Source: a virus
IMG/VR virus record: IMGVR_UViG_3300034062_002455
Coordinates: 1-26,809 of that record
Direction: 5' to 3' (one strand)
Length of the DNA stretch: 26,809 nt
In this document: piece after piece, positions 1 to 8,198 of the stretch
Layout: the number at the start of each line of letters is the position of its first letter
Position numbering within the stretch: the first letter of the stretch is position 1
The notes under the pieces: model-generated
Told to the model about the DNA's origin: nothing
What the model saw: the letters and a program-made list of their open reading frames with translations, nothing else
Database searches by the model: none
Made by a program: the position numbers and the translations under genes

Positions 1-238
1 TGGAGGTTTTTAGACTGGTAAGACTGACCAAATCATCAATTTCGCACACGAAACTGTCTCTGGGGGCAAAGATTCTGGTCGCACCAACGGTCTGATAGAA
101 CTGCCTTTCGCAGATGTCATCAATCTGCCGAGAAGCCGTTTCAATGCTCAGCTCCAGAATTGTGTCGTCAACCGAATCTGTGATTCTGAGTGCGTCTTTG
201 ACTTCTTGCAGAGTGCAGTATGCGTTGGTGAGTGCCAT
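1..238 (-). CDS. Head-tail connector protein, gp6-like (partial, 3' end outside window)
   Basis: The ATG at 238 opens a frame beginning MALTNAYCTLQEVKDALRI that stays open to the left edge, so about 79 N-terminal residues are present. The pattern 'YCTLQEVKDALRI...DDTILELSIETASRQIDDICERQFY' is typical of the helical gp6-like (HK97 type) head-tail connector, which forms a ring below the portal. Its position after portal, protease and capsid genes fits. There is no Shine-Dalgarno sequence. A TAGAAT box lies exactly six bases before the ATG, so the message is probably leaderless. One ATTCGGTT motif falls within the gene (codons for D-S-V). The assignment rests on pattern and context; the C-terminus is not visible. 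Confidence 0.75.
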   Translation of the reverse strand, partial: MALTNAYCTLQEVKDALRITDSVDDTILELSIETASRQIDDICERQFYQTVGATRIFAPRDSFVCEIDDLVSLTSLKTS

Positions 239-250
239 GCTTTTATTCTA
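239..250 (-). promoter_or_regulatory. -10 box of a leaderless promoter for the head-tail connector
   Basis: Read on the minus strand, TAGAAT (250-245) is followed by AAAAGC and then the ATG at 238. Transcription should start at or next to the A of the ATG. The same TAGAAT, a six-base A-rich spacer and ATG occur at 26762-26748. No convincing -35 box is visible. The promoter would restart virion-gene transcription after the sugar cassette. Confidence 0.5.
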
Positions 251-253
251 CAG

Positions 254-1252
254 CTAGAACCAACGCTGAGACCATGTGGCGGGTAAGCGATCACTCTCAA
301 TCTCTATGGGTAGGTGATACTCAAAATCCTTTACCCCTCTAGCCCTTATCCAATCAACCAGTTCCCTCAAGCCATTTTCTAGGGTCGTAGAGGTTTGATA
401 CCCAAGTAGCCTTCTTGCCTTGTCACTGCTGCATAGAGCTATCTTTACTTCCTGCGGTCTACCGCCGGTGTAGATAGGCTTGAATGTCGTGCCGACAATG
501 CTTTGTAGCTTCTCTGCCAATTCATTGATAGTGATTGGTTCTTCGTCTGGCCCTATGTTTATTACCTGCCCCAATGCCTCGTCTGACATACAGGCAACAT
601 AAAGAGGGTCTACAACATCCTGAATAAAGCTAAAGCATCGCATTTGCTGACCATCGCCATAGATAATCGGGGGTTGATTCTGAAGCAACCTATTAGCCAT
701 GATTGAGGCGACATTTCTAAACGGGTCGTCATACTTTTGTCTTGGGCCAATGATGTTATGTGGCACTAAAACAACCCATTCAAGCCCGTGTGTGTTGCAT
801 AGATTTTCCACTAGCTTTTCGCTTGCCAGCTTTGCTATACCGTATGGATCTTGTGGCTTAGGCTGCATATCCTCTGTATACGGAGTATCAATCGTGCCGT
901 ATCGAGCCATGCTTGATAAGTAAACGAACTTTTTTACCTTTGCTTTGATTGTCTGAGATAGAAGCTCTGTAGTAGCTTGGGTTGTATTGGAGACAACCAG
1001 TGCTGGGGAAAACACGCTCAGGCCCTCATAGGCAGTGCAAGCAGCATGAATGACTAAATCAACATCAGTCAATAAATCCTGAACCGAATCTTTTACCAAG
1101 TCTCGGGCATAAAATCTTGCACCATCGGGGACATTATCAACATAACCGCCAATCAGCGAATCTACCCCCACAACCGAATGTCCTTCTTGTAAAAATCTAT
1201 CGGCTAGGTGTGAGCCCAAGAATCCGGCTATGCCAGTAATGAATACTTTCAC
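254..1252 (-). CDS. NAD-dependent nucleotide-sugar epimerase/dehydratase (extended SDR)
   Basis: A 332-residue protein of normal length for the extended short-chain dehydrogenase family. It has an N-terminal NAD-binding glycine motif (FITGIAGFLGSHLADRF, residues 4-20), an acidic residue after the second strand (GVDS) and the catalytic pair in SSMARYG...YGIAK. The closest match by eye is the UDP-glucose/UDP-GlcNAc 4-epimerase group. It probably makes or interconverts a nucleotide sugar for the three glycosyltransferases upstream. It overlaps the preceding gene by four bases (ATGA), so it is translationally coupled. Two ATTCGGTT motifs lie inside. The exact sugar cannot be inferred. Confidence 0.85.
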   Translation of the reverse strand: MKVFITGIAGFLGSHLADRFLQEGHSVVGVDSLIGGYVDNVPDGARFYARDLVKDSVQDLLTDVDLVIHAACTAYEGLSVFSPALVVSNTTQATTELLSQTIKAKVKKFVYLSSMARYGTIDTPYTEDMQPKPQDPYGIAKLASEKLVENLCNTHGLEWVVLVPHNIIGPRQKYDDPFRNVASIMANRLLQNQPPIIYGDGQQMRCFSFIQDVVDPLYVACMSDEALGQVINIGPDEEPITINELAEKLQSIVGTTFKPIYTGGRPQEVKIALCSSDKARRLLGYQTSTTLENGLRELVDWIRARGVKDFEYHLPIEIESDRLPATWSQRWF

Positions 1253-1905
1253 CAGTTATTCCTTCTCCGTATGACCAAAGACCATTCTCCTGAATTTAGT
1301 CGATTCTCTTGTTTTTTCTGATTGAAGTAAGCTTCGTTGGCTCTGTAAGTTTCTGAGTTCCTAGCAGCATAGTGATTGTTGCTCTTGAAGGTCATTTGCC
1401 CGTCATGGATCATGGGCAAATTGGCTTTGGTTACTGAAAACCCCATTTCTGTAACCCTCCATTCAAATTCATCATCTTCAAAGTTCATCGGGAAGATAGC
1501 TTCATCGAATAACCCACAGGCTTCAAAGACTTTTGCTCCAACCGAAAATAGTTGCCAATGAGGCCACATCTCAGAGATTGTCACTTTGTCTGCGGCGGAT
1601 TCTTGCTGAAGTTTTTGTAAAGTCCCTGGAGCAAACACACAATCATTTGAAGTGAAGTAAAAGACTTCTTCAAAGGGGTAATTCTTTACTCCTAGATTCC
1701 AAGCAGGTGCTATACCTAGGTTGCTATAAATGTTTATTACATCCATTGCCAACACATTTGGATTGTTTGATACGGGCCCTTCCAAACCTTGATGAATTCC
1801 CCAGCCATTGTCAATAATCAAAAGTCTTTCAACTGGATAGTCAATGCTCTCAATCATTCTGTTGAGCAGGTCATAGCGGTTTAGGACTGGAACTATAAGT
1901 TTCAT
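1249..1905 (-). CDS. GT-A fold (family 2-like) glycosyltransferase
   Basis: A 218-residue protein beginning MKLIVPVLNRYDLLNRMIESI, the usual first strand of family 2 glycosyltransferases. It continues with IIDNG, then NLGIAPAWNLGV and YFTSNDCVFAPGTL, where SND takes the place of the metal-binding DxD. The acidic stretch FEDDEFEWR (about residues 142-150) is where the catalytic base usually lies. The ATG overlaps the TGA of the upstream gene (TGATG). The gene sits in a sugar cassette between the capsid and head-tail connector genes. It probably adds sugar to a virion protein; donor and target are unknown. Confidence 0.8.
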   Translation of the reverse strand: MKLIVPVLNRYDLLNRMIESIDYPVERLLIIDNGWGIHQGLEGPVSNNPNVLAMDVINIYSNLGIAPAWNLGVKNYPFEEVFYFTSNDCVFAPGTLQKLQQESAADKVTISEMWPHWQLFSVGAKVFEACGLFDEAIFPMNFEDDEFEWRVTEMGFSVTKANLPMIHDGQMTFKSNNHYAARNSETYRANEAYFNQKKQENRLNSGEWSLVIRRRNNW

Positions 1906-2927
1906 CAGACCACCGAGAATACTGTTTCATTGAATCGTTTGCCAATAACATCCCAAGAATACCCCTTGGCAAGCTCTAGGTTCGATTCTGAGACACTTTT
2001 GTATTGAAGTGGTGTCTTTAGCTTATCTAGCCATTCTGTGACTTCCTGTGGCGTTCTAGCTATCAAACAACCCGTGCTGTAGCCCCTAGCTCCAACTATG
2101 GTGCTAATAACTGGTAGTCCATAGCTGATTGCCTTGATGACCTTTAGTGAGGTGCCTGATCCTGCCCCCATAAGGTTTACAAATGCATGAGCTGATAGGA
2201 ATAGCTGATGTAGGGTTGATGGCTCTACATGCCCCAGCAGTTTGACATTTGGCTGATTGCTACGAATGAATTGACTGCACTGCCCAGCAATGACTATCTG
2301 GTAATCTGGCAAGAACTCGGCAATACTTGCAAGGGCCATAGCCGCACCTATGTTTGGCGGATGACCGCTACCGACAAAGAGAAGAATGTCTGAACCGAAT
2401 CCTTTTGTGTTTACCTCTGGTGGCAGATTGACACCATTTGGTATCAAAGTCATCGGACTATCAGACTGAATCTCATCTTCAGTAGAGCAATAAGTCACAT
2501 GATCTGCTTGTAAAGCAATCTTTTCCACTCTGGCAGTAGCTTCTTGTATTTCTGGGCCACCGATAAGTTGTTTGATTCTTGTTTCGTTATTGTGTGCATC
2601 ATAAACGAATCTTTGAGTTTGGATTGCCTCTACTTGCCAAGGATGCTCAAGAATAATTAGGTCAGGCTCAATGATTCCTAGGACTGATTTGAAGGTCTCA
2701 GGAGTGCCTTCTATAACTGCTAAATCCCATTCCTTGTGACGCACATAGTGAGGCAACGGTAATGCTGTAAGCGTTAGGTTGTTGTGCCTCATGCGTTGCG
2801 GTTCACCGAATGTTGGAATCAAAACATCTATTTCGTTTTCCACACGGCTAAGTAAGTTGTAGATTCTTTCCCCGCCACCAAATTGAGCTCCTACAAACGG
2901 GAATGGAGCTAGGGCAGTTATCTTCAC
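1905..2927 (-). CDS. GT-B fold glycosyltransferase (family 4-like)
   Basis: The GTG at 2927 overlaps the TGA of the preceding gene and gives a 340-residue protein starting M-KITALAPFPFVGAQFGGGERI. A longer frame opens at 2969, but only by overlapping the preceding gene further. The N-terminal half has the GGGERIYNLL acceptor-side loop. The C-terminal half has the donor-domain pattern of family 4: LLFVGSGHPPNIGAAMAL, VIAGQ, VKLLGHVEP, then FVNLMGAGSGTSLKVIKAISYGLPVISTIVGARGY. Two dispersed motifs lie inside (2394, 2815). Presumed role is glycosylation of a virion component; the linkage is unknown. Confidence 0.8.
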   Translation of the reverse strand: MKITALAPFPFVGAQFGGGERIYNLLSRVENEIDVLIPTFGEPQRMRHNNLTLTALPLPHYVRHKEWDLAVIEGTPETFKSVLGIIEPDLIILEHPWQVEAIQTQRFVYDAHNNETRIKQLIGGPEIQEATARVEKIALQADHVTYCSTEDEIQSDSPMTLIPNGVNLPPEVNTKGFGSDILLFVGSGHPPNIGAAMALASIAEFLPDYQIVIAGQCSQFIRSNQPNVKLLGHVEPSTLHQLFLSAHAFVNLMGAGSGTSLKVIKAISYGLPVISTIVGARGYSTGCLIARTPQEVTEWLDKLKTPLQYKSVSESNLELAKGYSWDVIGKRFNETVFSVV

Positions 2928-4111
2928 TTCAACAGCTTCTTGAAGAATGGAACCCAGTTCTCGTTCCACACTTTGTCAGCATCAAATTGCTTAGCAAAGG
3001 CAATCGCCTTTTCGCTTTTAGCACGATCTGCTTCATAAGCTTCGTTTAGTGCCCTGACTATCGAATTGACCGAAGGTATCTGGAAGAAGCTTCCTTGAGC
3101 CTCATCCCAGAACGGCTGACCATCAATCTTCCAGCTATCTTCTGAGGCTAGGTCTTTAGATGCGGCGTAGTTACTTGTGATAACTCGTGTGCCACAGGCT
3201 TGTGCCTCGACTGTCGGTATACCGAAGCCTTCTCCGTATGAGGTGCTAAGCAACACATTCATTGCGGTGTAGAAGCCAGCCATGTGCTCTTCTGGGTATC
3301 CGGCTCTGAGTAAGTATGGGTCTGGCATAAGAACATTGTCTTTAGGTATTCCCATTGCCTTTAGTAGAACAGCAATGTCAAATCCACCGTAGCCTCTGCC
3401 TGGTTCAGTGTGAATGTAAAGCAAACTATCTGGATGCGATTTGAGATGCATAGCGAAGGCAAGCAGGTTTTCAGCGTAAGCCTTGCGATGAATCTGACCA
3501 TTTGATTTGTTAGCTGCAACTATTCCGACTAAAAATGCATTTTCAGGAATTCCCATAAACTCTCTTACATCTTTTCCTGAAATCTCAAATGTAGGTTTGT
3601 AGACATTCGTATCTATACCGTGAGGGATGTAGGTAGATTCCAAACCGAGCCCTTCCATAATCTCTTGACCATGTGGAGCCATCGTTACAGGAATGACATT
3701 TGGTTTTATTAGAAACTCTCTAACCGCTGGTGTGATGGTTAGGTGATCCATCGGAACCCATGAGATTATGTCGCCCTTATAGTCCATCTGGTTGTAAACC
3801 CAAACATCGTAGAGCGTCATTAGATACGGCTTGTAGTCAGGATGCTTGCCGTGGAAGTCTGCTGCCCAAATTGGGTAGACATCCGCAGAATAAAGTGTCA
3901 GTCCCTTTGGGTAGTGTGGGATTTTATTTGAACCGAATACTAGCTCTGTTTGCTGGCCTTCAAGTCCGTAGTTACTGAGAGCAGCTACCTTCATTCCATG
4001 CCTAAGCATGCGAGTGATTAGTTGCTTGCCCTGCTGTCCGTAACCGGTAGGTGTTCCTGGTGAATTGCTACCGAATGCGATAGCAGCTTTTAGTAGGTCG
4101 TAGGTTGCCAT
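2924..4111 (-). CDS. GT-B fold glycosyltransferase (family 4-like), first gene of the sugar cassette
   Basis: A 395-residue protein from the ATG at 4111 (MATYDLLKAAIAFG). An in-frame extension to 4138 would run into the terminator and is unlikely. The N-terminal loop GSNSPGTPTGYGQQGKQLITRM is an acceptor-side glycine loop. The C-terminal half has GIVAANKSNGQIHRKAYAEN, LYIHTEPGRG, VLLSTSYGEGFGIPTVEAQACGTRVITSNYAA, with the E-x7-E-like donor motif. No Shine-Dalgarno sequence precedes the ATG; a -10 box lies at leaderless spacing. The next gene is coupled through GTGA. Two ATTCGGT motifs occur near the 5' end. Confidence 0.82.
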   Translation of the reverse strand: MATYDLLKAAIAFGSNSPGTPTGYGQQGKQLITRMLRHGMKVAALSNYGLEGQQTELVFGSNKIPHYPKGLTLYSADVYPIWAADFHGKHPDYKPYLMTLYDVWVYNQMDYKGDIISWVPMDHLTITPAVREFLIKPNVIPVTMAPHGQEIMEGLGLESTYIPHGIDTNVYKPTFEISGKDVREFMGIPENAFLVGIVAANKSNGQIHRKAYAENLLAFAMHLKSHPDSLLYIHTEPGRGYGGFDIAVLLKAMGIPKDNVLMPDPYLLRAGYPEEHMAGFYTAMNVLLSTSYGEGFGIPTVEAQACGTRVITSNYAASKDLASEDSWKIDGQPFWDEAQGSFFQIPSVNSIVRALNEAYEADRAKSEKAIAFAKQFDADKVWNENWVPFFKKLLK

Positions 4112-4125
4112 AGTCACAGTGTATA
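4112..4125 (-). promoter_or_regulatory. Leaderless promoter of the sugar cassette, abutting the capsid terminator
   Basis: On the minus strand TATACACT precedes GTGACT and the ATG. TACACT is six bases from the ATG and TATACA eight, the spacing expected if transcription begins at the start codon. A possible -35 (TTGCTT) lies 15 bases upstream inside the terminator stem. The cassette can therefore be expressed independently of the capsid gene. Confidence 0.45.
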
Positions 4126-4165
4126 AAAAGAAACCCACCCAAGCAACCTACAACTTGGGTGGGTC
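4124..4165 (-). terminator. Rho-independent terminator after the major capsid gene
   Basis: ACCCACCCAAG (4133-4143) pairs perfectly with CTTGGGTGGGT (4154-4164), an 11-bp stem with a 10-base loop. On the minus strand it is followed by TTTCTTTTT. It lies 20 bases after the capsid stop codon and isolates the highly expressed capsid gene from the sugar cassette. Confidence 0.9.
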
Positions 4166-4184
4166 TCGCTTATTTCGTCAGAAA

Positions 4185-5345
4185 CTAAGCAGCGTTTCCG
4201 ATGAAGTATTTGACATGGGAGCTGTGAGTGATGTCACCGTCAAGGCGAATCAAGAATCTCCATGTGGTCAGATCGGTGTTGAATGCGAAGTCCTGGCTAG
4301 AAGCAACCTGGATTCCACCTGCTACACGAACCTTGTATGACGAGAGGTCACCGAACAATACAGACTTTGCCGAAAGGCCAGTGTCCGCCATGTGTGGGTT
4401 CTCGATTACACGGAAGCCAGCGAAGGTGTCAGGGTAGCCAACGCCTACCTGGTATAGGTAGTTGCCAGCGGTGTCCTTGAGCTTACGCATCTTTCCGATG
4501 GTTGCACCGTTTGCCATGAATGCTGCACCTGGCATACGGCGAACTGCACCGTCAACCGAGTAAGCAAGGTCAATTAGGTTGTCAGCGGTGAACTGGCCTG
4601 TTACGGCAGTTCCACCAGTGATACCAGAACCAGCAGCAGGAACAATGCCTCGTGGCTTGTCAGATCCGTCACCTAGGGTTAGAACATTGTTCACACCGTA
4701 ACCAATGCCGTTACCAGCCTGGTTAGCAAGGTGAGAAGCTAGGTCAAAACCAGCGTCTGTTACTAGCTCGTTGGCGGCCTGGATGAGGAAGCCATACTTG
4801 TAAGCTCCGAGAGTGATTGAGCTGTAGGTAGGCTCGGAAGCCGATACAGTTCCACCAGCGGAGGTCAAGGTAGCAGTGCTGTAGGCAGTTAGGGTTGGGA
4901 TGGTTAGGTCTTCACCGGAAGTGGTGTTGATAACCTCTGGAACCTCTAGCATTGGGCCTACTAGGCGAGCAACATCGAATACCTGGTCGTAGAACGACTT
5001 AGGAACGGTGTTGGATGATGGAGTTAGAGCAGCACGAGTGAACTCGTAGTTACGCTCTTCTCCCTTGGCAAGTGAACGGAAAATGTCAGCGGCTGAACGG
5101 CTTTCGCTCACCGATGGAACAAATCCCTTAGCAGCAACGGAAGCCTCTAGGCGGCGTTCCTCGTTACGCTGTGCGACAGCAATGGTCTCGTCAGCCTTGC
5201 GGATGTCGGCCTCAATGCGGTCAATTTTCTCAAGTTCAGCAGCGTCAAGCCCACGGCCTTCCTTCTCAGCACCTTCGATTACATCTCGAATCTGCTCAGT
5301 GAGGTTGGCACGGAGCTCCTGCTGAGCCTTTACAAACTCAGACAT
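4185..5345 (-). CDS. Major capsid protein, HK97 fold
   Basis: A 386-residue protein with the plan of HK97-type capsid proteins. Residues 1 to about 70 form a charged, heptad-like delta domain rich in E, K and R that would be removed by the protease encoded upstream. This is followed by RAALTPSSNTVPKSFYDQVFD and VGPMLEVPEVINTTSGEDLTIPTL, then the E-loop and A/P-domain patterns (YKYGFLIQAANELVTDAGFDL, FAGFRVIENPHM, VLFGDLSSYKVRVAGGIQVASSQDF). A strong ribosome site (AAAGGAGA) precedes the ATG by five bases. The gene stands between two terminators, consistent with its own strong promoter. Confidence 0.93.
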   Translation of the reverse strand: MSEFVKAQQELRANLTEQIRDVIEGAEKEGRGLDAAELEKIDRIEADIRKADETIAVAQRNEERRLEASVAAKGFVPSVSESRSAADIFRSLAKGEERNYEFTRAALTPSSNTVPKSFYDQVFDVARLVGPMLEVPEVINTTSGEDLTIPTLTAYSTATLTSAGGTVSASEPTYSSITLGAYKYGFLIQAANELVTDAGFDLASHLANQAGNGIGYGVNNVLTLGDGSDKPRGIVPAAGSGITGGTAVTGQFTADNLIDLAYSVDGAVRRMPGAAFMANGATIGKMRKLKDTAGNYLYQVGVGYPDTFAGFRVIENPHMADTGLSAKSVLFGDLSSYKVRVAGGIQVASSQDFAFNTDLTTWRFLIRLDGDITHSSHVKYFIGNAA

Positions 5346-5463
5346 TTAGTCTCCTTTATTTCTCTTACTAATGATTTACCAGTGGCGTTGACGCTCAACT
5401 GAACACGGCAGAGCTAACTCACATCCGATAGTAAAAGTTTACAGGAGGTAGGACACGCTAGAC
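5346..5463 (-). promoter_or_regulatory. Probable promoter region of the capsid gene
   Basis: This gap between a terminator and the capsid ribosome site should hold a promoter. The best -10 candidate on the minus strand is TACTAT (5433-5428), next to the palindrome GTAAAAGTTTAC (5431-5442). No good -35 box is visible. TTGAGC about 25 bases from a TAAATC is an alternative. Confidence 0.3.
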
Positions 5464-5499
5464 ATAGCAAAGCCCCCTGAACCAAGAAAACAGGAGGCT
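5464..5499 (-). terminator. Terminator between the small head gene and the capsid gene
   Basis: AGCCCCCTG (5471-5479) pairs with CAGGAGGCT (5491-5499) with one G-U or mismatch position and an 11-base loop. The minus-strand tail is TTTGC, a short U tract. It begins six bases after the preceding stop codon, so the protease operon probably ends here, at least in part. Confidence 0.65.
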
Positions 5500-5504
5500 A
5501 GTGC

Positions 5505-5699
5505 TTACCGCTTTTCAATAGGTGCGGTGACCCGTGTTTCTCTATTGGTCTTGTCAAAAGCAACTTCAACAGTTTCTTCTGGCTTCAGAAGCTTCTCTAC
5601 TGCCTTAGCCATGTCATCTACAACCGAAACGATTGCACCTGATTCAGGGTTTCCAGCAGCAGCTAGGAGAGCCTTTTTGATTTCTTCTTTGCTTGGCAT
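5505..5699 (-). CDS. Small capsid-module protein of unknown function
   Basis: A 64-residue protein beginning MPSKEEIKKALLAAAGNPESG, with a helical first half and a short C-terminal beta-like tail (EVAFDKTNRETRVTAPIEKR). The ATG at 5699 has GGA seven bases upstream. An in-frame ATG at 5711 overlaps the protease gene more. Small proteins of this pattern often sit between protease and capsid genes in actinophages; I know of no assigned function. It may be a scaffold- or capsid-associated protein, which is a guess from position. Confidence 0.6.
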   Translation of the reverse strand: MPSKEEIKKALLAAAGNPESGAIVSVVDDMAKAVEKLLKPEETVEVAFDKTNRETRVTAPIEKR

Positions 5700-5700
5700 C

Positions 5701-7293
5701 TTAGATTCCATTCAGTAGTAGTTCGAGCTTCTTCTTCTTCAGTGCCAGCATAGCCTGTCCAACCGAATTATCGCTAGGCTCTGATCCCTCTGACTTTGGC
5801 ATCAGGGTTTCTACGGCTTGCTGAATTAGACGACCCTCATCCTCGGTAAGAGTTTCGCCTTCCTCAAGTTTGTAAACAGCATCTGCTAGAGCATCAGCGT
5901 CAATGTCAGCTCTCTTAGCAATCTTGTCTAGGCCACGAACAGCAACAGTGCCAGCCGTAGCGGTATATGCTGGCCAGCTAACCAAGGAGACCTCGAATAG
6001 ACGAACCGAATTCAAGGTTCTCTCTGAGCCATCCTCTGACCATGAATCTCCTCCAGCAGGAACACTAAAGCCGAAGCTCATTGCGTCAACATCTCCACGG
6101 CGTAGCAGCTCAGCAACATCACGACCACGAGAAGTGTTCGGTAGTAGACCATCAACCCTCAAACCTTTGTCATCTTCTGTAAGCATAAGAGTTCCAGCAC
6201 GAGTTGAGCCAAGAACCTCGCCAGCATCGTGATTCCAAAGGAACTTGATGTCATTGCGGGCTCTCAGGGATTTGCGGAATGCACCTGGTGCGATTCTCTC
6301 GATAAAAGGCAGAGGCTCACTAGCAGAATTGAATACAGCAGCGTAGCCACTGAATCTCATGCCATCGCCTTCTTCACGAACCTCGATGGAGGTTGGAGTT
6401 CTGCGTGTTTCTATCTTTGACAATGCTTCGCCTTTCGCTCGGCCTTCATTTTCTTCTTCAATTCTAGCAACTACACCTTCTGCATAAGTGAGTGCTCGTT
6501 GTGCTGCTCTCTTTGATGGGCCTGATCCCCAAAGCAAGTGTGCAACTACACCAGGGCTAGGATAATCAGGCGAATCAGGTCTTGCGGCGGGACTATCCAA
6601 ATCAGGAAGATGACGAGCAATCCAAGCCCGAATCCTAACCCATTTATCAGCAGTGACATTGCCAGCTGCCATCGCTCTCGCCTCACGGATTGTTCTTTCA
6701 ACCAAGCCATCTCCGCCATACCCCTCTTCGTAGTATTTGAGACCTCTACGAGCAGCTGCTCGCATGTAGGCTGGGGGCTCTAGGTTTACTTCTCGGTATT
6801 CTGTTTCAGACATGGAGTTTTCTTCCATATCGTCATCTTCTTCTTCATCTTCTGGTTCATCACTGGGTTCAGGAAGTGGAGCAATCTTTGTAAGTGTCGA
6901 GAACTTGTGGGCAACATACACATCGGTATCTTCCCATCCGTCTCTGACTGGTTGGTATACCTGAATCAAGGCAGCAGGGTCTTTTTCCGTGCCATTGACT
7001 GTAACCGAAGAATTAGGTGGATTGATAGATCCGTTGTCTACAATCTCTTGAATTTCGCCACGGGCCCTACCACCCGAAGAGTTCCAAGATACATAGTCAC
7101 CGACTTTGAGGTCGCCTGGTAATGCACGAATGTCTCTTTCGCCACCTGGCTCAATGCCTTCTGATAATGAGATAGCTACCATCTGGTCAAGTGCTTCTTT
7201 TTTGGTGTTGTGGCAAGCCATGACTTCGCCATCTTCTTTGACTACTGCCCAGCTTGAGCATTCTGAAGATTTGTCAGTTATGTAATAGGGCAT
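5701..7293 (-). CDS. Capsid maturation protease fused to an HVA1/TUDOR-like domain
   Basis: A 530-residue, multi-domain protein. Residues 10-50 form a small domain (WAVVKEDGEVMACH...A). Residues 61-138 match the HVA1/TUDOR (DUF2945) pattern: VGDYVSWNSSGGRARGEI, GTEKDPAALIQVY, AHKFSTLTKI. An acidic linker covers 141-160. Residues 172-280 form a helical domain of unknown role (PPAYMRAAARRGLKYYEEG, YPSPGVVAHLLWGSGPSKRA). Residues 295-450 are the HK97 prohead protease with likely catalytic His355 (FLWNHDAGEVLGS) and Ser406 (DAMSFGFSV). A basic C-terminal helix follows. It should cleave the capsid delta domain during assembly. It is longer than the roughly 200-residue simple proteases. The start overlaps the preceding stop (TAATG). 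Confidence 0.88.
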   Translation of the reverse strand: MPYYITDKSSECSSWAVVKEDGEVMACHNTKKEALDQMVAISLSEGIEPGGERDIRALPGDLKVGDYVSWNSSGGRARGEIQEIVDNGSINPPNSSVTVNGTEKDPAALIQVYQPVRDGWEDTDVYVAHKFSTLTKIAPLPEPSDEPEDEEEDDDMEENSMSETEYREVNLEPPAYMRAAARRGLKYYEEGYGGDGLVERTIREARAMAAGNVTADKWVRIRAWIARHLPDLDSPAARPDSPDYPSPGVVAHLLWGSGPSKRAAQRALTYAEGVVARIEEENEGRAKGEALSKIETRRTPTSIEVREEGDGMRFSGYAAVFNSASEPLPFIERIAPGAFRKSLRARNDIKFLWNHDAGEVLGSTRAGTLMLTEDDKGLRVDGLLPNTSRGRDVAELLRRGDVDAMSFGFSVPAGGDSWSEDGSERTLNSVRLFEVSLVSWPAYTATAGTVAVRGLDKIAKRADIDADALADAVYKLEEGETLTEDEGRLIQQAVETLMPKSEGSEPSDNSVGQAMLALKKKKLELLLNGI

Positions 7294-8198
7294 TATGCCA
7301 GCCTCGCTTCCACGACAACAGTTCCACCGAGTGCGACAGCCGTGCCGTTTATTGTGATACCTGCGGCATTTACATCAATGCCAACAGTTTGAGTTCCTGA
7401 GTTGTAAGTAATCGGAGAAGTAGCAGCAACTACTCCAGCGGGGCCCGTTGCACCTGTTGCTCCCGTTGCACCTTGGATACCTTGTGGCCCTTGTGGCCCC
7501 GTTTCTCCTTGAATACCTTGAGGCCCCTGCGGCCCTGTCTCTCCTTGAATGCCTTGAATACCTTGTTCGCCCTGTGGGCCAGTAGCACCAGTTTCCCCCT
7601 GTATGCCTTGTGGCCCTTCTGGGCCTGTTTCCCCTTGAGGGCCTTCAGGGCCAGTTTCGCCCTGGATACCCTGAATACCCTGGATGCCCTGTTCGCCTTG
7701 AGGGCCCTGTGGGCCTGTCGGGCCAGTGTCACCCTGAATACCTTGAATTCCTTGCTCACCCTGTAGCCCTTGTGGGCCAGTCTCGCCTTGAGGGCCAGTC
7801 GCCCCTTGGATACCTTGCTCACCCTGTGGGCCCTGTGGCCCCGTTGCACCTGTTGCCCCAGTTGCACCAGTGGCTCCAGTAGCACCGGTTGCACCCGTTG
7901 AACCTTGAATACCTTGTGGGCCTTGTTCTCCCCTTGGAATGACAAAGCTAAGAGTTTGATTGGGTGCAGTTCCAGAAACTGTTACCTCAGCGTCTCCGCC
8001 TGGAGCACTTGCTGTAACCGAATCTATAGTGAGCGTGTTAGCTGGGCCAACTGCTCCCTGAATACCTTGAATGCCCTGCGGGCCAGAGTTGCCTAAAGTT
8101 ACGGTTGTGTTGGTTTCAGTTACGCCAACATTTACAACCGAATTTTGAACCGAAACAAGTGTGTTTGTTTCAGTAATCTCTAGGACAGAGGCTGACAT
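7293..8198 (-). CDS. Collagen-like (Gly-X-Y) virion protein
   Basis: A 301-residue protein. Residues 1-40 are beta-like, rich in V, T and N. A first short triplet run ([10 protein letters not shown]) is followed by a globular spacer ([37 protein letters not shown]). About 160 residues of Gly-X-Y triplets follow ([12 protein letters not shown]), ending in a short beta-rich cap ([21 protein letters not shown]). It should form a trimeric rod on the virion, as a decoration, whisker or fibre. It lies between portal-side and protease genes, coupled at both ends by TAATG. The repeats create long unrelated open frames on both strands, which are artefacts. Confidence 0.85.
   Translation of the reverse strand: MSASVLEITETNTLVSVQNSVVNVGVTETNTTVTLGNSGPQGIQGIQGAVGPANTLTIDSVTASAPGGDAEVTVSGTAPNQTLSFVIPRGEQGPQGIQGSTGATGATGATGATGATGATGPQGPQGEQGIQGATGPQGETGPQGLQGEQGIQGIQGDTGPTGPQGPQGEQGIQGIQGIQGETGPEGPQGETGPEGPQGIQGETGATGPQGEQGIQGIQGETGPQGPQGIQGETGPQGPQGIQGATGATGATGPAGVVAATSPITYNSGTQTVGIDVNAAGITINGTAVALGGTVVVEARLA

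Noticed and set aside
7430-7945. Long open frames on both strands inside the collagen-like gene
   Set aside because: They are produced by the Gly-X-Y codon repeats, give very biased low-complexity translations, lack ribosome sites and fall inside a well-supported gene.
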